This document shows, in pieces, positions 10,633-22,800 of a DNA stretch of 64,000 bases. The stretch spans positions 46,789,087-46,853,086 of the forward strand of contig OX344762.1 in the NCBI GenBank assembly GCA_947034895.1, in the 5' to 3' direction. The position numbers and the translations under genes were made by a program. The stretch comes from Rhytidiadelphus loreus (taxonomy: Eukaryota; Streptophyta; Bryopsida; Hypnales; Hylocomiaceae). Each line of letters opens with the position of its first letter. Position 1 is the first letter of the stretch. The notes under the pieces were generated by a model. That model searched no databases and was not told the DNA's origin. It saw nothing but the letters and a program-made list of their open reading frames with translations.

Positions 10633-11601
10633 GAATCAACCAACGGGAATCCGCATGTGCTCAAGAAATGTGTGGTGCTCTGTGTCACGGGACTGCTCTG
10701 CTTCATCGACACGAAAATCAAGGTGGATAATTGGGACCCTTTCAGAAATGTTGTCAAACGCCCAGGACTCGGAGGATTGTTCACCACATTGTTCAAAAAG
10801 TTCCACATCGGGATATGGTCTAAAATGCCAATGGATGAACTCCGCCCTTTGCTGGCTCACCTACTTCCGAAACATGTCACAGACAAACTAGCGTTTGTAT
10901 ATGGAAGAGAGTACTGTGAAGATAGTCAAAATTTCCCCTGGTGCTATAAGACGCTCGAGACTCTTTGTAAGAAACGCCCCTCAAAAGATACTTGTTGCAT
11001 GGACCAAGTTCTCATGGTCGACGTCAACCAGGTTTCGTTGCGAAGGACTCCTGATACGGCGTGCCAACTTCCATACCCTTTTGTGGGTGAAATGGGCCTG
11101 CCGAATAACAGCAAAGTTATTCCAAACATTTCAACAGACATTATTCCATTCATATATCCAATGTACGAGCATGAGTCGGTCTCGGAATACGTCAAAGTAT
11201 CCAAAAGGCCGGGTCAATTGCACTACGAAGTGGCACAAGCAATCAAGTACGGGAAGCCTAATTGGGAGGGCTTATTCTGGTAGCGAGTTCACGCTGCTCT
11301 CGGCTGCCAACCGACACCCGGTCCGATTCAGTCGACGGATGGGGAATTCAGGCCACTGCCTCATGGAACCATGACATGCAGTGACGGTTATGGCGAACCA
11401 GCAGATCGGCCACAACTCCTACGTCATGGAATATCTGCGGGTCGGGGAGAACTACATAATGAAGGCTATGATGCTGCTATACCGATGTCTCTGGATTTTC
11501 ATGTAGTCGCGGATATCGGCTGCCAACTGATACTCTTAGATTGTCTACCTATTACTCATGTAATTAGTTCCAGGCATTTGTATAGCTTCATGTATAGGTA
11601 G
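10633..11601 (+). CDS. FCP1/HAD-like protein, copy B of cassette 1
   Basis: The exon begins after a TTTCAG acceptor at 10627-10632, preceded by motif A copies at 10493 and 10546 that would sit in the intron. The upstream exon was not found. The frame is open to TAG at 11281 and then to TAG at 11599. Recognisable pieces are VVLCVTGLLCF (DxDxT position, both Asp replaced), RPGLGGLFTTLFKKFHIGIWS (matching the RPGLxEFLxxxxxxFEVxIWS helix-strand of FCP1 domains) and LMVDVNQVSL. The part after 11281 contains two motif A copies in frame (11298, 11514) and looks less conserved, so the true end may be 11283. It is a tandem paralog of 9049-9867. A role as a pseudo-phosphatase is inferred from the missing Asp residues. 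Confidence 0.5.
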
Positions 11602-14600
11602 AGAAAGTTGTCCGTTCTGGGTCGCTTTTACAGTGTACGCAAATTAGCGAGTACTGCATGTGGGATTTTCTGAATGCGCAGGAGTATCGGCTGGTGGCCG
11701 ACTTTGTTATTTGAATTTCGCAATTCAATCATTCACAGTTCCCGATATATAGCGAATTCGAAACTATGTATTGGCATTTTTTTAATATATTATGCTTTAT
11801 CATTTTTGTTCATTGCTTATTGCGTGGACCAAATTTCGAGCAATGTTTTATCGGCCGGCGGCCGACTTATTTCTGGACTATGAAATTGTCCATAATTAGT
11901 TAAATATCCGTTAAACATGTAGATGTCTAAAAAAGTTTGTCTAGAAAAACATGGGGTCCTACTAGTGTATTAGCATTTGCATTTGAGAACACAAGCTTAA
12001 ATGTGTTTTTTTGTCACCTCATGCACGTAGACAACTACATCATTCTAGTTCCTACTACACAACACATTAGGGGGAGAAGAAGACATAGTTCCTTGTATTT
12101 CTCATCACCAAAGGTACTTAGGAGATCTAGGATGACCAGATTAAAGAAAGTAGTTTCAAGGACTAGGAAGTCCACTACTGGAGACATTCGGAAGTCCATT
12201 CGCTTTGGAGTAGGAGGTAGCGGTGGAGAGGAGGATGTTTATGAACACAAATCAAATGAAATGCAAGAAGAGTTGGAAGATACATCAAGCATACAAGTAC
12301 GCACTATTGCACAGAACTTATTGAATGTTATAGTCTTTCTATTTATTTCCTTGAATTTGAATTACTTTGCATGCATCCAATTTATTTGTACAGTGCTCTT
12401 GATAGTTGATAATGAATATGAGACATAGTGTGGTGGATCTTGGGATTTCATTTTTTGTAGGTTTCTTGTGTGGTTGCATTATTTGAATACCATAATCATG
12501 CTATATGCAAGTTCTTATATTGAAATCTAGTACTGTATCCTAGTGCGTTACTTCCTTAGTAAAGCAATCATTCTAGAATACAATAAACCTTGCATTGTTA
12601 ATCATAAGATATGGACCCAAATCACTATAAATCATAGAGTAACGGTACTTTTCTAAGTGAATTAATAGACATAAGAGAAATTGATGGATAATTGTAGAGT
12701 ACTTGACTACTACAATAAATGTTCTATAAATAGACCATATAAGGGTTGGAACTTAATTGGTGGGAGTTGAGACATCTTTAAATATTTTTTCATTTGATTT
12801 ACCTTGAAAGAATAATGGAATTGAGGAATTGACCTCCAACCCATAAATTCTTTCATTCATTCTGGAGCATTGTGAAATTAGTAAAAAAAACTATAACTTG
12901 GAATGGAATAGGACTCTAACATGTATAAATAATATACATAATACATTTAAGGAAGAGACCGTTTCAAAGCCTTAGTGATTTTTGAACCTTATACCTAATT
13001 GAACGTATACTAGTAGGAAAAATCTTTTTAGAATTTTTTCATATGAATAAGTTATCTCTTGGTAAAAAGAAAATGGAGATTTGACTTTTACAAAGGCATT
13101 TTATGACTATGCATCATTGTTCATTCTTAAAATATTTTATGAATAAAATAGACAAATATTTTCTTAGTTGAGGCCAATTACATCAATGTTCTCTTTATTA
13201 TAAATAGGGCCTACAATGTGATGTAATATTCTTTAGAATATGAAAAAAACTTCAAAGTTTAATTCAACGTTGGTTCCTTACGTGTACACAATGGATGAAT
13301 GATTACTTTTTTGCACAAAGTATAAAAAATTCTTTGGGCACAAAATAAGTGGTCTTTTTTTACTTGCACCCCTTCGCTCGTCCGGTCGTCCCCCAACTCC
13401 CCAAGTCAATCCAGGGGGGGCAAGTACAAAAAGACTACCTATTTTGTGTACAAAAAATGTATGTTCTACATCTCTCCTACCTAATTCGGGGGCCTTTGAT
13501 TGCAAATATGAATTCAAAAATTCAAAATTTTATCATGCGTGGGAAATAAAAAAAATTTAGGGTTTTCTTTCGGGACAAGAGAGTGGGTTAGTTCACCACG
13601 TCCCTTTTCTAGAGGAGTGACATAATGTAATTTTAATGTAAATCCAATTAGAAAACAATACAAGACTAACTTAAGTTATGTTAGATTGTAGGATGCATTC
13701 ACACCAAGACTACATTCTCCTCTTATGGATGCATTTACACCAAGATTTTTTTTCTTTTGAGTCGAGCGAGGGGATCAATTCACCCCACTGAATCTAGCTA
13801 CTGTAGCAAAGATCAATCTCACCAACCCAAAGCCAATCTGTCGATCACGAGATCCTTTCTGAAAATATAAATCTTCCATTATAGCACTGATGTCCGCGAT
13901 CTCCTCCATTTGCAACGTACCAAAGATATCGCCCTCTTTGCATGAAGCCTTGGTTGTCTATCTTGTCGGTTGTCTGTTCTATAAGCTCTAAGGCCACAAT
14001 AGTTAATTTTTCGTGCCTCACCGTTCTCTTTGTAGGTTGAAGACACAATAGACCAATTGGAGGGCACATACAAGAGGACTTGGAGCCAGAGTAGAGCTGA
14101 AGATCAACCAAGTCCACAACGCAAACTTTGAAGATCTAGAGATGCAGAGGTAATCCAAATTTTTGTTTATACCAAATTTCTTCACTCCTTGCAGTCTTTG
14201 TTGGTATTTTTAGAAGATAGATTATAGATCTAGTTTATGGAATCTCTATCTGAAACATTTTTGGAATCTTGGATCCTCGATTCCTCGCATTTGGATGGCC
14301 GTGCATTTCATCTTCTTTGTGGTCGCCTAATCTTCATCATCTTCTTGGTGGTCATGATCGTAGTTGCTTGATCGTGGTCGCCTAATCTTCATCTTCTTCG
14401 TGGTCTTTGTGGTCTTTGTGGTTGCCTGATCTTCATCTTCTTTTTAGAAGTATGGGGAATTTCGTTAAAATGGCGGTATTCCGAATGCCATTTGTACATG
14501 AAGGTCCGGAAAGGTGGTTTAGGATGTGTGCTACGTAGCCAGTTGGATGTGATGGTAGGGTCTGACAAAGTGATCCCACGGCACGAGAAGATGCATTTCT

Positions 14601-15150
14601 GCGTACTAGGAGAGGAAGGACAGACAATGGGCACAAATCTAGTTCGCAAAAGGCGGGCAAAACGAACGGGGAGATGGTGGAATATTCCTGGAATCTTTGG
14701 AACCGCAGGCTTTCTGTCGTCGCCTCAAATGGAAGGGGGGGGCATCAGGGGTAGGGGTCAGGAACCCACGATGGACAATTCGGCGTGATCATTCATGAAT
14801 GCGGGATCAACAAATATTGCACAAAGAGAACTCAAAATAGGACTCCTTCAAATGGACGAGCCCCCCCAAAAACGAAACGCATCATTTAATATTTCTCCTC
14901 GAAGAAAATGGTCGGTACAAAAATCAGCCAACATGCACGCCACGCTTCCTAGAGTCTACCAAGGACCTCAACAATGCAATCTCAAGCACGAGTCCAAAAC
15001 TACATGGATTGCCATTGACCGCTCACCGTTGGCTACATTATATGTCAAACGCCATCACTCGGCCAAAACGCATGGTAGCTGAGCGCGCATCAAAGATACA
15101 GCTTCCAACATCCCTCTCCAGCAAAGCCCATCATAATTATTCTTCAAAAG
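11602..15150. other. AT-rich stretch with no clear gene
   Basis: The last two motif A copies (11685, 11849) mark the end of cassette 1. From there the DNA is AT-rich. A frame at about 12100-12300 has a basic then acidic coding look (RLKKVVSRTRKSTTGDIRKS), followed by an AT-rich, hydrophobic-looking tail; it may be a decayed exon. A small hairpin element is listed separately. At 14318-14440 there is a degenerate repeat of TGGTCGCCTAATCTTCATC. A 32-bp segment at 14451-14482 recurs inverted near 48.05 kb. ORFs between 14492 and 15082 show no recognisable domain. Confidence 0.5.
13340..13448. mobile_element. Small hairpin (MITE-like) element
   Basis: The left arm 13340-13368 and right arm 13420-13448 are inverted copies over 29 bases with about three mismatches (CACAAAATAAGTGGTCTTT against CACAAAATAGGTAGTCTTT). 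The loop is about 50 bases. No target duplication could be assigned, so the class is unknown. Confidence 0.5.
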
Positions 15151-18100
15151 TTAGTGTACCTCTTCCTTTGCAATGCGACGCAAATTGTCCACCGCAAATT
15201 GCACTTGTTGACGCGGCGCAATGAAGCTCTTCCCGTCATTCTTCTTCGGTTTCCACGAGGCCATAATACTGTCCGTGGATACGTAGTCCGCCTGGCTCGC
15301 CCTACGGTCAATCTTCCATCTGAAACTGGACTTCGTGTCCCACCCGGCGTACAACCGCGCGGTGTCCTTCGAGGTGCCGCACGGGATGTACCATTGCACC
15401 AAAACTTCACGGAAGTGGACTCCCGCGGGATCGAATTGAGGATTCTCCATGGCCCTACCAAGCCACACCGGATCCTCGCAATCCAAGCCCGGCCTCACAA
15501 ACACGTAGAAGCCTTCGCGCAGATCAGTGGCCACGTTGTACGCTGGCGGGGGCCTCCCCTCCAGAGTGCTGATGTAAGGGTCTTCCGCCTCGTGCTCCTC
15601 CCGCGTCCGGCCGTCTTGCATGAAGTCCGTCGTGAAATCCCCAGGTTGCCGAGTCTGAGGCCAAAACCCCTGCTGCAACTCATCAGAGTCGCGAGGGTCT
15701 TCTTCCGCTCCGTCACGTAGCGCATTTCTCACGCCGCTCCAATACGCGACCAAATAGGACATGCGCGCCTTGTACTCCGCCGTCCCGTCTCTGCATACGT
15801 CCGTCTAGTGTTGGATGTATCCGTTCAGTCCGCGCACGATCTCGGCTTCGCTGGTCATTTTCTTGGGAGACACGCGGAGGGGATCGCCTTGCGAAAGCAG
15901 AGGCTTGTGCTCAGCATCTTCCTTCCATAACCTCAAGCCCGCTTCCGGCAACCAAGGAATGTCTGTACACGCCAGTTTGTATTGCATGATCGGCCAACCG
16001 TTGTCGTCCATGAAGAACTTGTATTGCCGACCGTGCGAGTGGCCCACCAGTTGTTGCTTCTGCATCCCGATGTAAGGTTTCACGTAAGCCTTGAAATCCG
16101 GAACTTCTTCGACCAGGTGGGGAATGAAGGGGCCTTGTTCCATTTCCATGTACGACTGCATCAACAACGGTAAAGTGGGATGGTCCTTTTCGCGGAGTTG
16201 CATGCTCCAACGCCCGAACGATGCATCCATGTCGTCGTGCGTGTGTCCCACGATCATGAAGGATACGATCACCTCTTTCACGATCCGCCTTGCCACCAAG
16301 AGCGACCAAAAACAAAAGACGTACCGGTTCTTGTTTTCCCTCCACGAGTTGTCCATTTGAACGTGGAGCACCGGGGGCAATGGTTGGGCTTCGATGGGTT
16401 GTGGAGGAACCTCTCCCAAAGAAGCCACACAAATCTCGCTACCCGACAGCAATGCTCGATACAACTCTGTGCTGCCGCCTCCAACAAACAAAGATCGAGA
16501 AGACTTGATGGGAGGGGCTTCCAAATCTCGCAACAGCTTGGCGATGGATCCCACGGTGAAGTTGCTGTCGCTGCGAAACACGTCCAAATTGTAATGTGCG
16601 TATTTGCCATCCCCGTGCCCGTGTGCAAAGATTCCCGTCACTTTCATAGGCAACTTCATGAGTCCATCGAGTGCCTTCGTTTTTCTCGCCAATGCGGGAC
16701 ACGCTGTTTTCGAATGGTCCATCTTGTCGTGCATGATGGATAACAATTGCATAGGTTGCAATTTGGACAACCATCTACTCCGGTAGTAGGCATGCCGATA
16801 GACCTCCTGCAGAAACAAGTGCTTCTCGAAACGCTTCTGGATTCGTTCGTAGTCCTCGCACCCAGGTGCAAAAGAAGCATGTAATTGCTTCAAGGTGTCG
16901 CAAATGCTACATCTTGCAAAGGAATCTCCTCTTCCCTTGATGACGTATTCGGAAAAATGTTTTGTCCGGATCTTACTGAAACAAGATTGCGAAAGGGCGG
17001 ACAACCCGAGTCCAGAGTTGGCCTGCAAACAGTGCCAAGCACATGGTTGTTGGATGAATCATCACAATGGACAAGGACTTTGGATCATTGTCATGAGTAA
17101 TGCGTAGTGGAGCCAGTGCCTCATTCTCTGAATCTCAAGTGATGCTGTAGGTACGTGGGAAGCTTACCTCGTTCACAGTGACCAACAATTGCCCCCATTC
17201 GGTTCCGGCGGGGAGCACTTTGACGCCCACTTTCTCGCCCGTGCGCAAGGTGTAAGACAAATGGGGCATGTGGTCGGCCCTTGCCTCCAATAATGAGCGC
17301 AAAGTCTCGATGGCTTGTACAGTTGCATCCCTCGCCTTTGTATGGTGGTGGTTTCCGTGCGGAGCGCCTCTGACGCCGACCTTGGCCTTGGCTTTGTACC
17401 TCTCGAACGTGCGGCGAGTAATGTTGTGCACAACCCTCCAAGCATGCGGACAGATGTCTATGCCTTCTACGGTGACCATTTTCCTCCTTCCGCTTCCCCA
17501 TGCTTCGTGCAACGCCCTGTGTACGTCCAAATTCCGGGTGCTCCTGATTTGAAATGACTGCATGTGCATTTCTGTCCGCAGCGCGCGAATGGTGGAAGGA
17601 GAGAATTTGCGAGTGCATTCCTTGTCGCAACAAAGTTGCGCGTAGACCTCGGCGATGGACTCATGTGATAGCATCTTGGTCCTTTTGTTCAATGTTACGG
17701 CAGCTCGAGTTCTCCTGTCATAGCGATATTGTCGTCCGCCCGTTCTCTTCCGGTTTCCTTGCAGTTCTTCCTCGATAGCCCGTCGTTTGCGAGCGTGATC
17801 ATAAACATTGACATACCCATGTTCACCGTGATAAAAGACGCGTCGCATAGGCCATCGCAAGCACATGTCGCTGACGCTGTGGTCCCCATTGAGGACCTCG
17901 AGTACAACAATGCCGACGTCATCCACGCCCAGCCTGCTGTTACCATCAATGCATGCGTTTGGACTGGCATTGATGATGATGACTTCCGCGAAATCGGTGC
18001 CGTCGGCGTGCCTCGCGAGCAGTGCTTTGCCAGACCATGCGTCCCGACCAATGCCCTCACAATCCGGAATGGGAGTGGCGTCCACATCTGCCTGGGCAAG

Positions 18101-18260
18101 TGCCTCCAAGTCGACGTCTTCCTCTTCACATTCTTGGAACCCCTGCGCATGCCGCGGTCAAGAATCAACTTGGGACGCGGAGCAGAATGCCGAGAGGTGA
18201 CGCAGGGTCGATGAGTAAGTGGGGTACCTCGTCGCCGTCGGATTCGCTGCCAGAAGCCAT
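15151..18260 (-). CDS. DUF7869-type protein (possible transposase-derived), one internal amber codon
   Basis: Exons, in order of transcription, are 18260-18228, 18142-17168 and 17022-15151, with GT/AG introns in phase 0. The product is about 959 residues if the TAG at 15808-15806 is read through. The N-terminal exon 2 region has CCDKECTRKFSPSTIRAL and ICPHAWRVVHNITRRTFERY, resembling the Cys-containing and helix-turn-helix-like segments of this family. Exon 3 has KGRGDSFARC, DKMDHSKTACP, QMDNSWRENKNRYVF and IVGHTHDDMDASFGRWS, which are the family hallmarks as I remember them. Conserved Asp/His/Glu residues suggest a nuclease-like core, but no activity is established. The last 200 residues match the usual C-terminal extension. 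The upstream DNA is packed with motif B. Family assignment is from memory of motifs. Confidence 0.65.
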
Positions 18261-21200
18261 ACTGGCCCCTCGGAAGTTGTTTCCGGAAACGAAGTCTCCC
18301 ACTCCACGGAGGGCCCGCACGGGAGCTCCGTAAGTTGTCGCAGGAAGTGGTAAATGCTTCCCCGACGAATTCGATCCGACCGCGCGGTCTGGAAGACAGG
18401 ATATGCAAATCATTCAGACATCCCGTGTGCATGCATGACATGATACTCCTCCGACGGACTGCAACCTTTGTCTTGAAAATGTCATTCATAATTGCCAAGT
18501 GCTCTCCAGGATCAGACCGTGCGGTCTGTTCGTGAGGAGCCACGGGAAGACCACTAGAGCAGGAGATGAACCTACGGCAACCGGTACTAGTCAGAATTCG
18601 ACGGCGTCGAACTCACTGCCAGCCTCCATACTTGCATAGGACGATATCTTCGGCAGTGAACGTGTCGTTCGTTTAGACCGCGCGGTCTAATTCGAGAGGT
18701 CTATGGATTCGTAGAAATAAGACCATGCATGTTTCGGAATCCGATGAGCGGAACCTCCTGGAGCAGTAACTTGCTCGGAACATTTTAGACCGCGCGGTCT
18801 GAACTGTTGTCCGAACTACTCGGATCCATTCCTTCCAAGTAGAGGTAACATGGAGCATTTCAGAGCGCGCGGTCTGGAATGAGAATCCAGAATTTCGACA
18901 AATGCTGTACGAGCAGGAAACAGTTGTCATCGCTTGGACATAAATGAAAATCCGATGTTGGAACACGAGGTGAGGTATCAAACATTTCAGACCGTGCGGT
19001 CTGAAATGTGAAATCCGATGGATCTCCAAAATGGACTCTCCGTTGTCGGATCTCTAAATACGGTCGAAAAACATTTCAGACCGCGCGGTCTGGAATGAGT
19101 GGGGGGTGAAGTATCCGGATATCAAATCCTCCGTCTCAAAACGTTTCAGACCGCGCGGTCAAAAACAAAAAGGCCTCACTCGTAAGGTGACTTCCAACCT
19201 CAATGTGTTCACACCGTGCAACGTGAACAAGTCGGTGTACAGACGTACCTAATAAAACGGAGCATCTAAGTAACTAATGTGCAGTCAGGGAGGTAACACA
19301 AATGACGATGAACTGTTGTCCAGAATGCCAACCAATCGAAAGGCAATTCCACAGGGGAAGAGTGGATAATATAACAATGATAGCCAAACACAATTGATAT
19401 TCTAGAAATCCAGAATGGTATTCCTAGTTGCAATGCCGGTATTCCAATGTAATGGCACCACATTCCATTAAAATGGCACTGAATTCGCGAGAAAATAACA
19501 CTACATTCCGGATAAATGACAAGCTTGCCGCCATTCTCGCAAAATGGACCCAGTGAGCAGAATTGAACAACCGATCACAATTCTTGAAATCGGGGTACAC
19601 CCGAAACTGAATGAGGTAAGCCACAAATTAAATGCATGCACGCGGAGAATGACTTACATTTGCAATGGACAATATAACATTGAATGGAATGAAATCGAGC
19701 ATTCATTTGGCAATGACAACAGATCAAACATCCATGAAATTGCAAGTACTTGATTTGAATTTGGAAAACACCTTTGCATCCATCTCATCTGAAATCAGTA
19801 GGATTCGATGAGGCCGAGCCTTCCATTCCGACCACGCAAGTCACACTACGCAAAGGAACGAACCCTATATTCTCCGACTAGGAAGCGAAATCAAACACGG
19901 AGACGTCTTCGTACCTGAAAGGGAGGCGGTCCGACGTGATCTTCCGACTCAAGGCGCCGACGAGCGGCAACACAGCGACTCACGAGCGGCAGCGCAGCGA
20001 TCTAAAATTCGCCCCAAATGCGTGTCTACGGAGCTCACGCGAAAACGACGACGGGAGGAAGACATGCAGCGACGGAGCCCGCGGGAGAACGGCGACGGGA
20101 GGGAGACATGCGGCAGACGAAGCCGGCGACCTAGAGTGCTAGACTTCCTTCATTTAATGCGCTCGGCGGCGAGCACATAAAAGCCCGTGGGGCCCACTTG
20201 GAAGCCCGTTCGTTGTGTACCTTTTTGCACCTAAGTATGCTGCAGGTAGGTGATGACGTAGAATTCGGAATTTCCGAATGATAAGAAAAGATGTCACTTG
20301 GTGATAAGCAAATCAAATAACACAAGAAGAACAAAGTTCACATTATGAAAAAATAAACATGTGCGCAAACATTGACATATACATCATATATATTGTGACC
20401 ACACTTTATACTCTAATTTCAATTTCAGTTTGGGAGTATTAGTTCTGAATTGTCGAATGGAGGGAAGAGGGGGATAAAATAGAATAATCCTATTCCGATT
20501 TGCTTCATTTCCGAGGCATTCAAAACTGGATCGGGCACGAAAAATTAAAGAAGGATCACAATTAAAGGGAGAATTGAACCCGACCATGCATAGACTTGTT
20601 CTAAATTGGATTTGAACTATGTGAACCCCAACGAGGACCTGGTTCGAACAATGTCCACTGGGATATTGGAACAACTGCATTCAGAACTCAATCACGAAAG
20701 TCATTTCCCAAAAACATGCTCACAAAACCAGAAAGTGAACATTCACAGTTCAGACCGCGCGGTCTGAACTGTGAAAACGGCAGAACTTGAGAAATTCCTG
20801 CACGACAGGGACTGGACGTCTTCACAGGAATCCAGTCATAGAAATTTGTCATCCTCCAAACGAGGCCTTCTGCCTGACCTCGGAGTGTCCTTTCATATTG
20901 ACAGGTTTGCATTTCAGACCCCGCGGTCTCAAATGTGAAAGTCACGGACCTCGCGGAAATCGAACAAGCTGAAGGTGTACTGAAATTCAATCTAATAGGC
21001 ACTCTACATGTCATTGAATAATCACGAATCAGAATTACGAACTCAAATAGAAAGGGAATGATACCTTTGGAAGCTCCAAGAGGAATAATAATTTGATTTC
21101 ATGTAAATTACTGAAAAAACACGAAACCAAAGGCAATGCAATGCATTCAATTTCATTTCAAAGAAAAGGTCGTTGAAAGTCAGGAATTAGTCAAAGTGGG

Positions 21201-22800
21201 ATGGAACAAGAATTACTAATAGTACAACACATTCATTTGTCCATCAAGCTCTGTCAATGGCTCGGGCTTCAAAATACGAGGGAAGCGACAAATACAAAAG
21301 AATCATGGGACGTACAGTAGGGTCATCTACAGAAAACTCGTGTAATACTCTCCCATTTAATATAGTTTAAGGGAAACTCGTGTAAGTGGCGGCGCATTGC
21401 AAACGGATGCAAGCCTTGTACCTTCGACGATACTTCACCTGGGATTCTCGGGCGAACTTCAAGGCGGCGTCCAAAGTAGTTGGGCGCAACAAGGTAGCGG
21501 CGTTCATTTCAACTTGCGCTGCATTTCGCAACATCGACACAAGGGAGGTGGACGACCGGGTGGGAAGAAGGCGGCACAAACTCAAGCACGGAGGATGGTG
21601 GGAAGAAGGCGAACATCCAAACGGGGAAGAGGAGGGCAGTTTTGCGACACTCTTCACAAGGTAAAACATATTTCAATTGTTTCCATTCTTGCTTTCTTGG
21701 GATTGCGCCAGTCAAAACCGATCAACTCAAGAAATGGACATTGTCAATGGATTGATTTCAGTGTAGATGACACGCAAATGCATGCAAGTCTCAAGAGTTC
21801 TATTTCCATCCACTACACGATGTCATAGAGAACATGTTTTCGGTTTAGGAATTATAGGAGTCACAGACTACGCAAAGAGAGAATGCTTTCTCCTAGTACG
21901 CGCTTTCATGGAGCCTATTGTAGGAAATAAATAATACACTTCATGTTTCACTCGCCGCTTAGTAACTACGTGACTGTATGGTCAATTTCGTTAAACTTTG
22001 AACTTTGTAGATGTCAATGGATCACGGCTCCGCTCCCTACTGACTTGCAATGCTTGTCATTTCCGAAGTGGGATTCAAAAGGTACCTCCCTTGGCTCCAA
22101 ATTGCACAACTAAAGCATACAAGTTTCTTGGTAGGTGCACATTCGACGAGGCTCAATGGCAGACTCACGTTTCAGCAAGTGCTCCCACAACCTCAAAACT
22201 ATACTTGACCATCAAAACTTCGGGTACGTTGAACTGACTTCAAGTTGTTGCTTTCCGAGCATTGTGTTCATTGAAAGCCATCACGGCCATTATGATAATC
22301 CCATTCGACTGGCGAGGTTTAGCAACGAGGTTTCGCAAATCTACAAGTTTCTGCAGATCAGACCGCGCGGTCCGAAATCCACAACTGTCCTAGATTTCGG
22401 AAAACTGGATCACAAGTGGATGGAAGAAAGTTACAATTCACACGGACGGGACTGTCACACTTCAGACCGCGCGGTCTGAAGTTCGTCGAAGTCCACGACT
22501 TAGGAAATCCAAGACGCTGTAGGGCATGTCAGTCACTTTTACGATTCTCCCATAGTCCTAGATTTAGGAAAACGAGATGACATGCTTCCTAGAAGTCCGA
22601 AAACTAAAAATGACACGAACGGGACTCATGGACTTCAGACCGCGCGGTCTGGAGTCCGAGACTGCGGAATTCCATGACGATAGTGACCTTCCCTTCGTCG
22701 CTTCACGCCAACTGTCGAAGATTTGAGAAAACTGTCCAACATCAGAAAATTTCAATGACGCAACCTCCACAGTTCAGACCGCGCGGTCTGAACTCGGTAC
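18261..22800. other. Motif B-bearing upstream region without a supported gene
   Basis: Apart from the palindromes I find no gene I can support. A minus-strand segment at about 18600-18650 reads as a diverged copy of the first exon of the DUF7869-type gene (MEAGSEFD against MASGSESD), a possible duplicated start region. A GC-rich patch at 19920-20140 has repeated GAGCGGCA and CGACGGGAG words. Opposite ORFs at 21367-21669 overlap each other and neither shows a domain. Confidence 0.4.
18374..22792. repeat. Motif B palindromes, cluster 1 (14 copies)
   Basis: Copies of TTCAGACCGCGCGGTCTGAA or close variants start at 18374, 18512, 18672, 18784, 18859, 18986, 19075, 19145, 20749, 20913, 22357, 22461, 22634 and 22773. 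The central GACCGCGCGGTC is the best kept part; some copies lose the outer bases on one side (19145). The first eight lie within about 0.8 kb upstream of the DUF7869-type gene, 70-160 bases apart, with mostly unrelated sequence between them. None lie inside that gene. Confidence 0.9.

Larger units (their letters stand above)
2824..11867. repeat. Motif A dyads, about 23 copies, consensus TGTCGGCTGGCAGCCGATA
   Basis: The motif is two 9-base arms around a single central G or C. Good copies start at 2824 (variant), 3242, 3343, 3373 (variant), 4530, 4642, 4699, 4752, 5703, 6317, 6383, 7821, 7868, 8525 (inside coding sequence), 8924, 9894, 10493, 10546, 11298, 11514, 11685 and 11849, plus degenerate half-sites between 4065 and 4470. 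I saw none outside this interval. Copies fall in all four introns of the ParB-like gene, between genes and just upstream of the second FCP1-like exon. Some keep symmetry through changes in both arms: 4642 has GGTTG/CAACC and 11849 has GGCCG/CGGCC. Sequences between copies are unrelated, so this is not a tandem satellite. Confidence 0.9.

Noticed and set aside
16180..16743. Plus-strand frame inside the DUF7869-type gene
   Set aside because: The minus strand carries all family motifs; this is a shadow.
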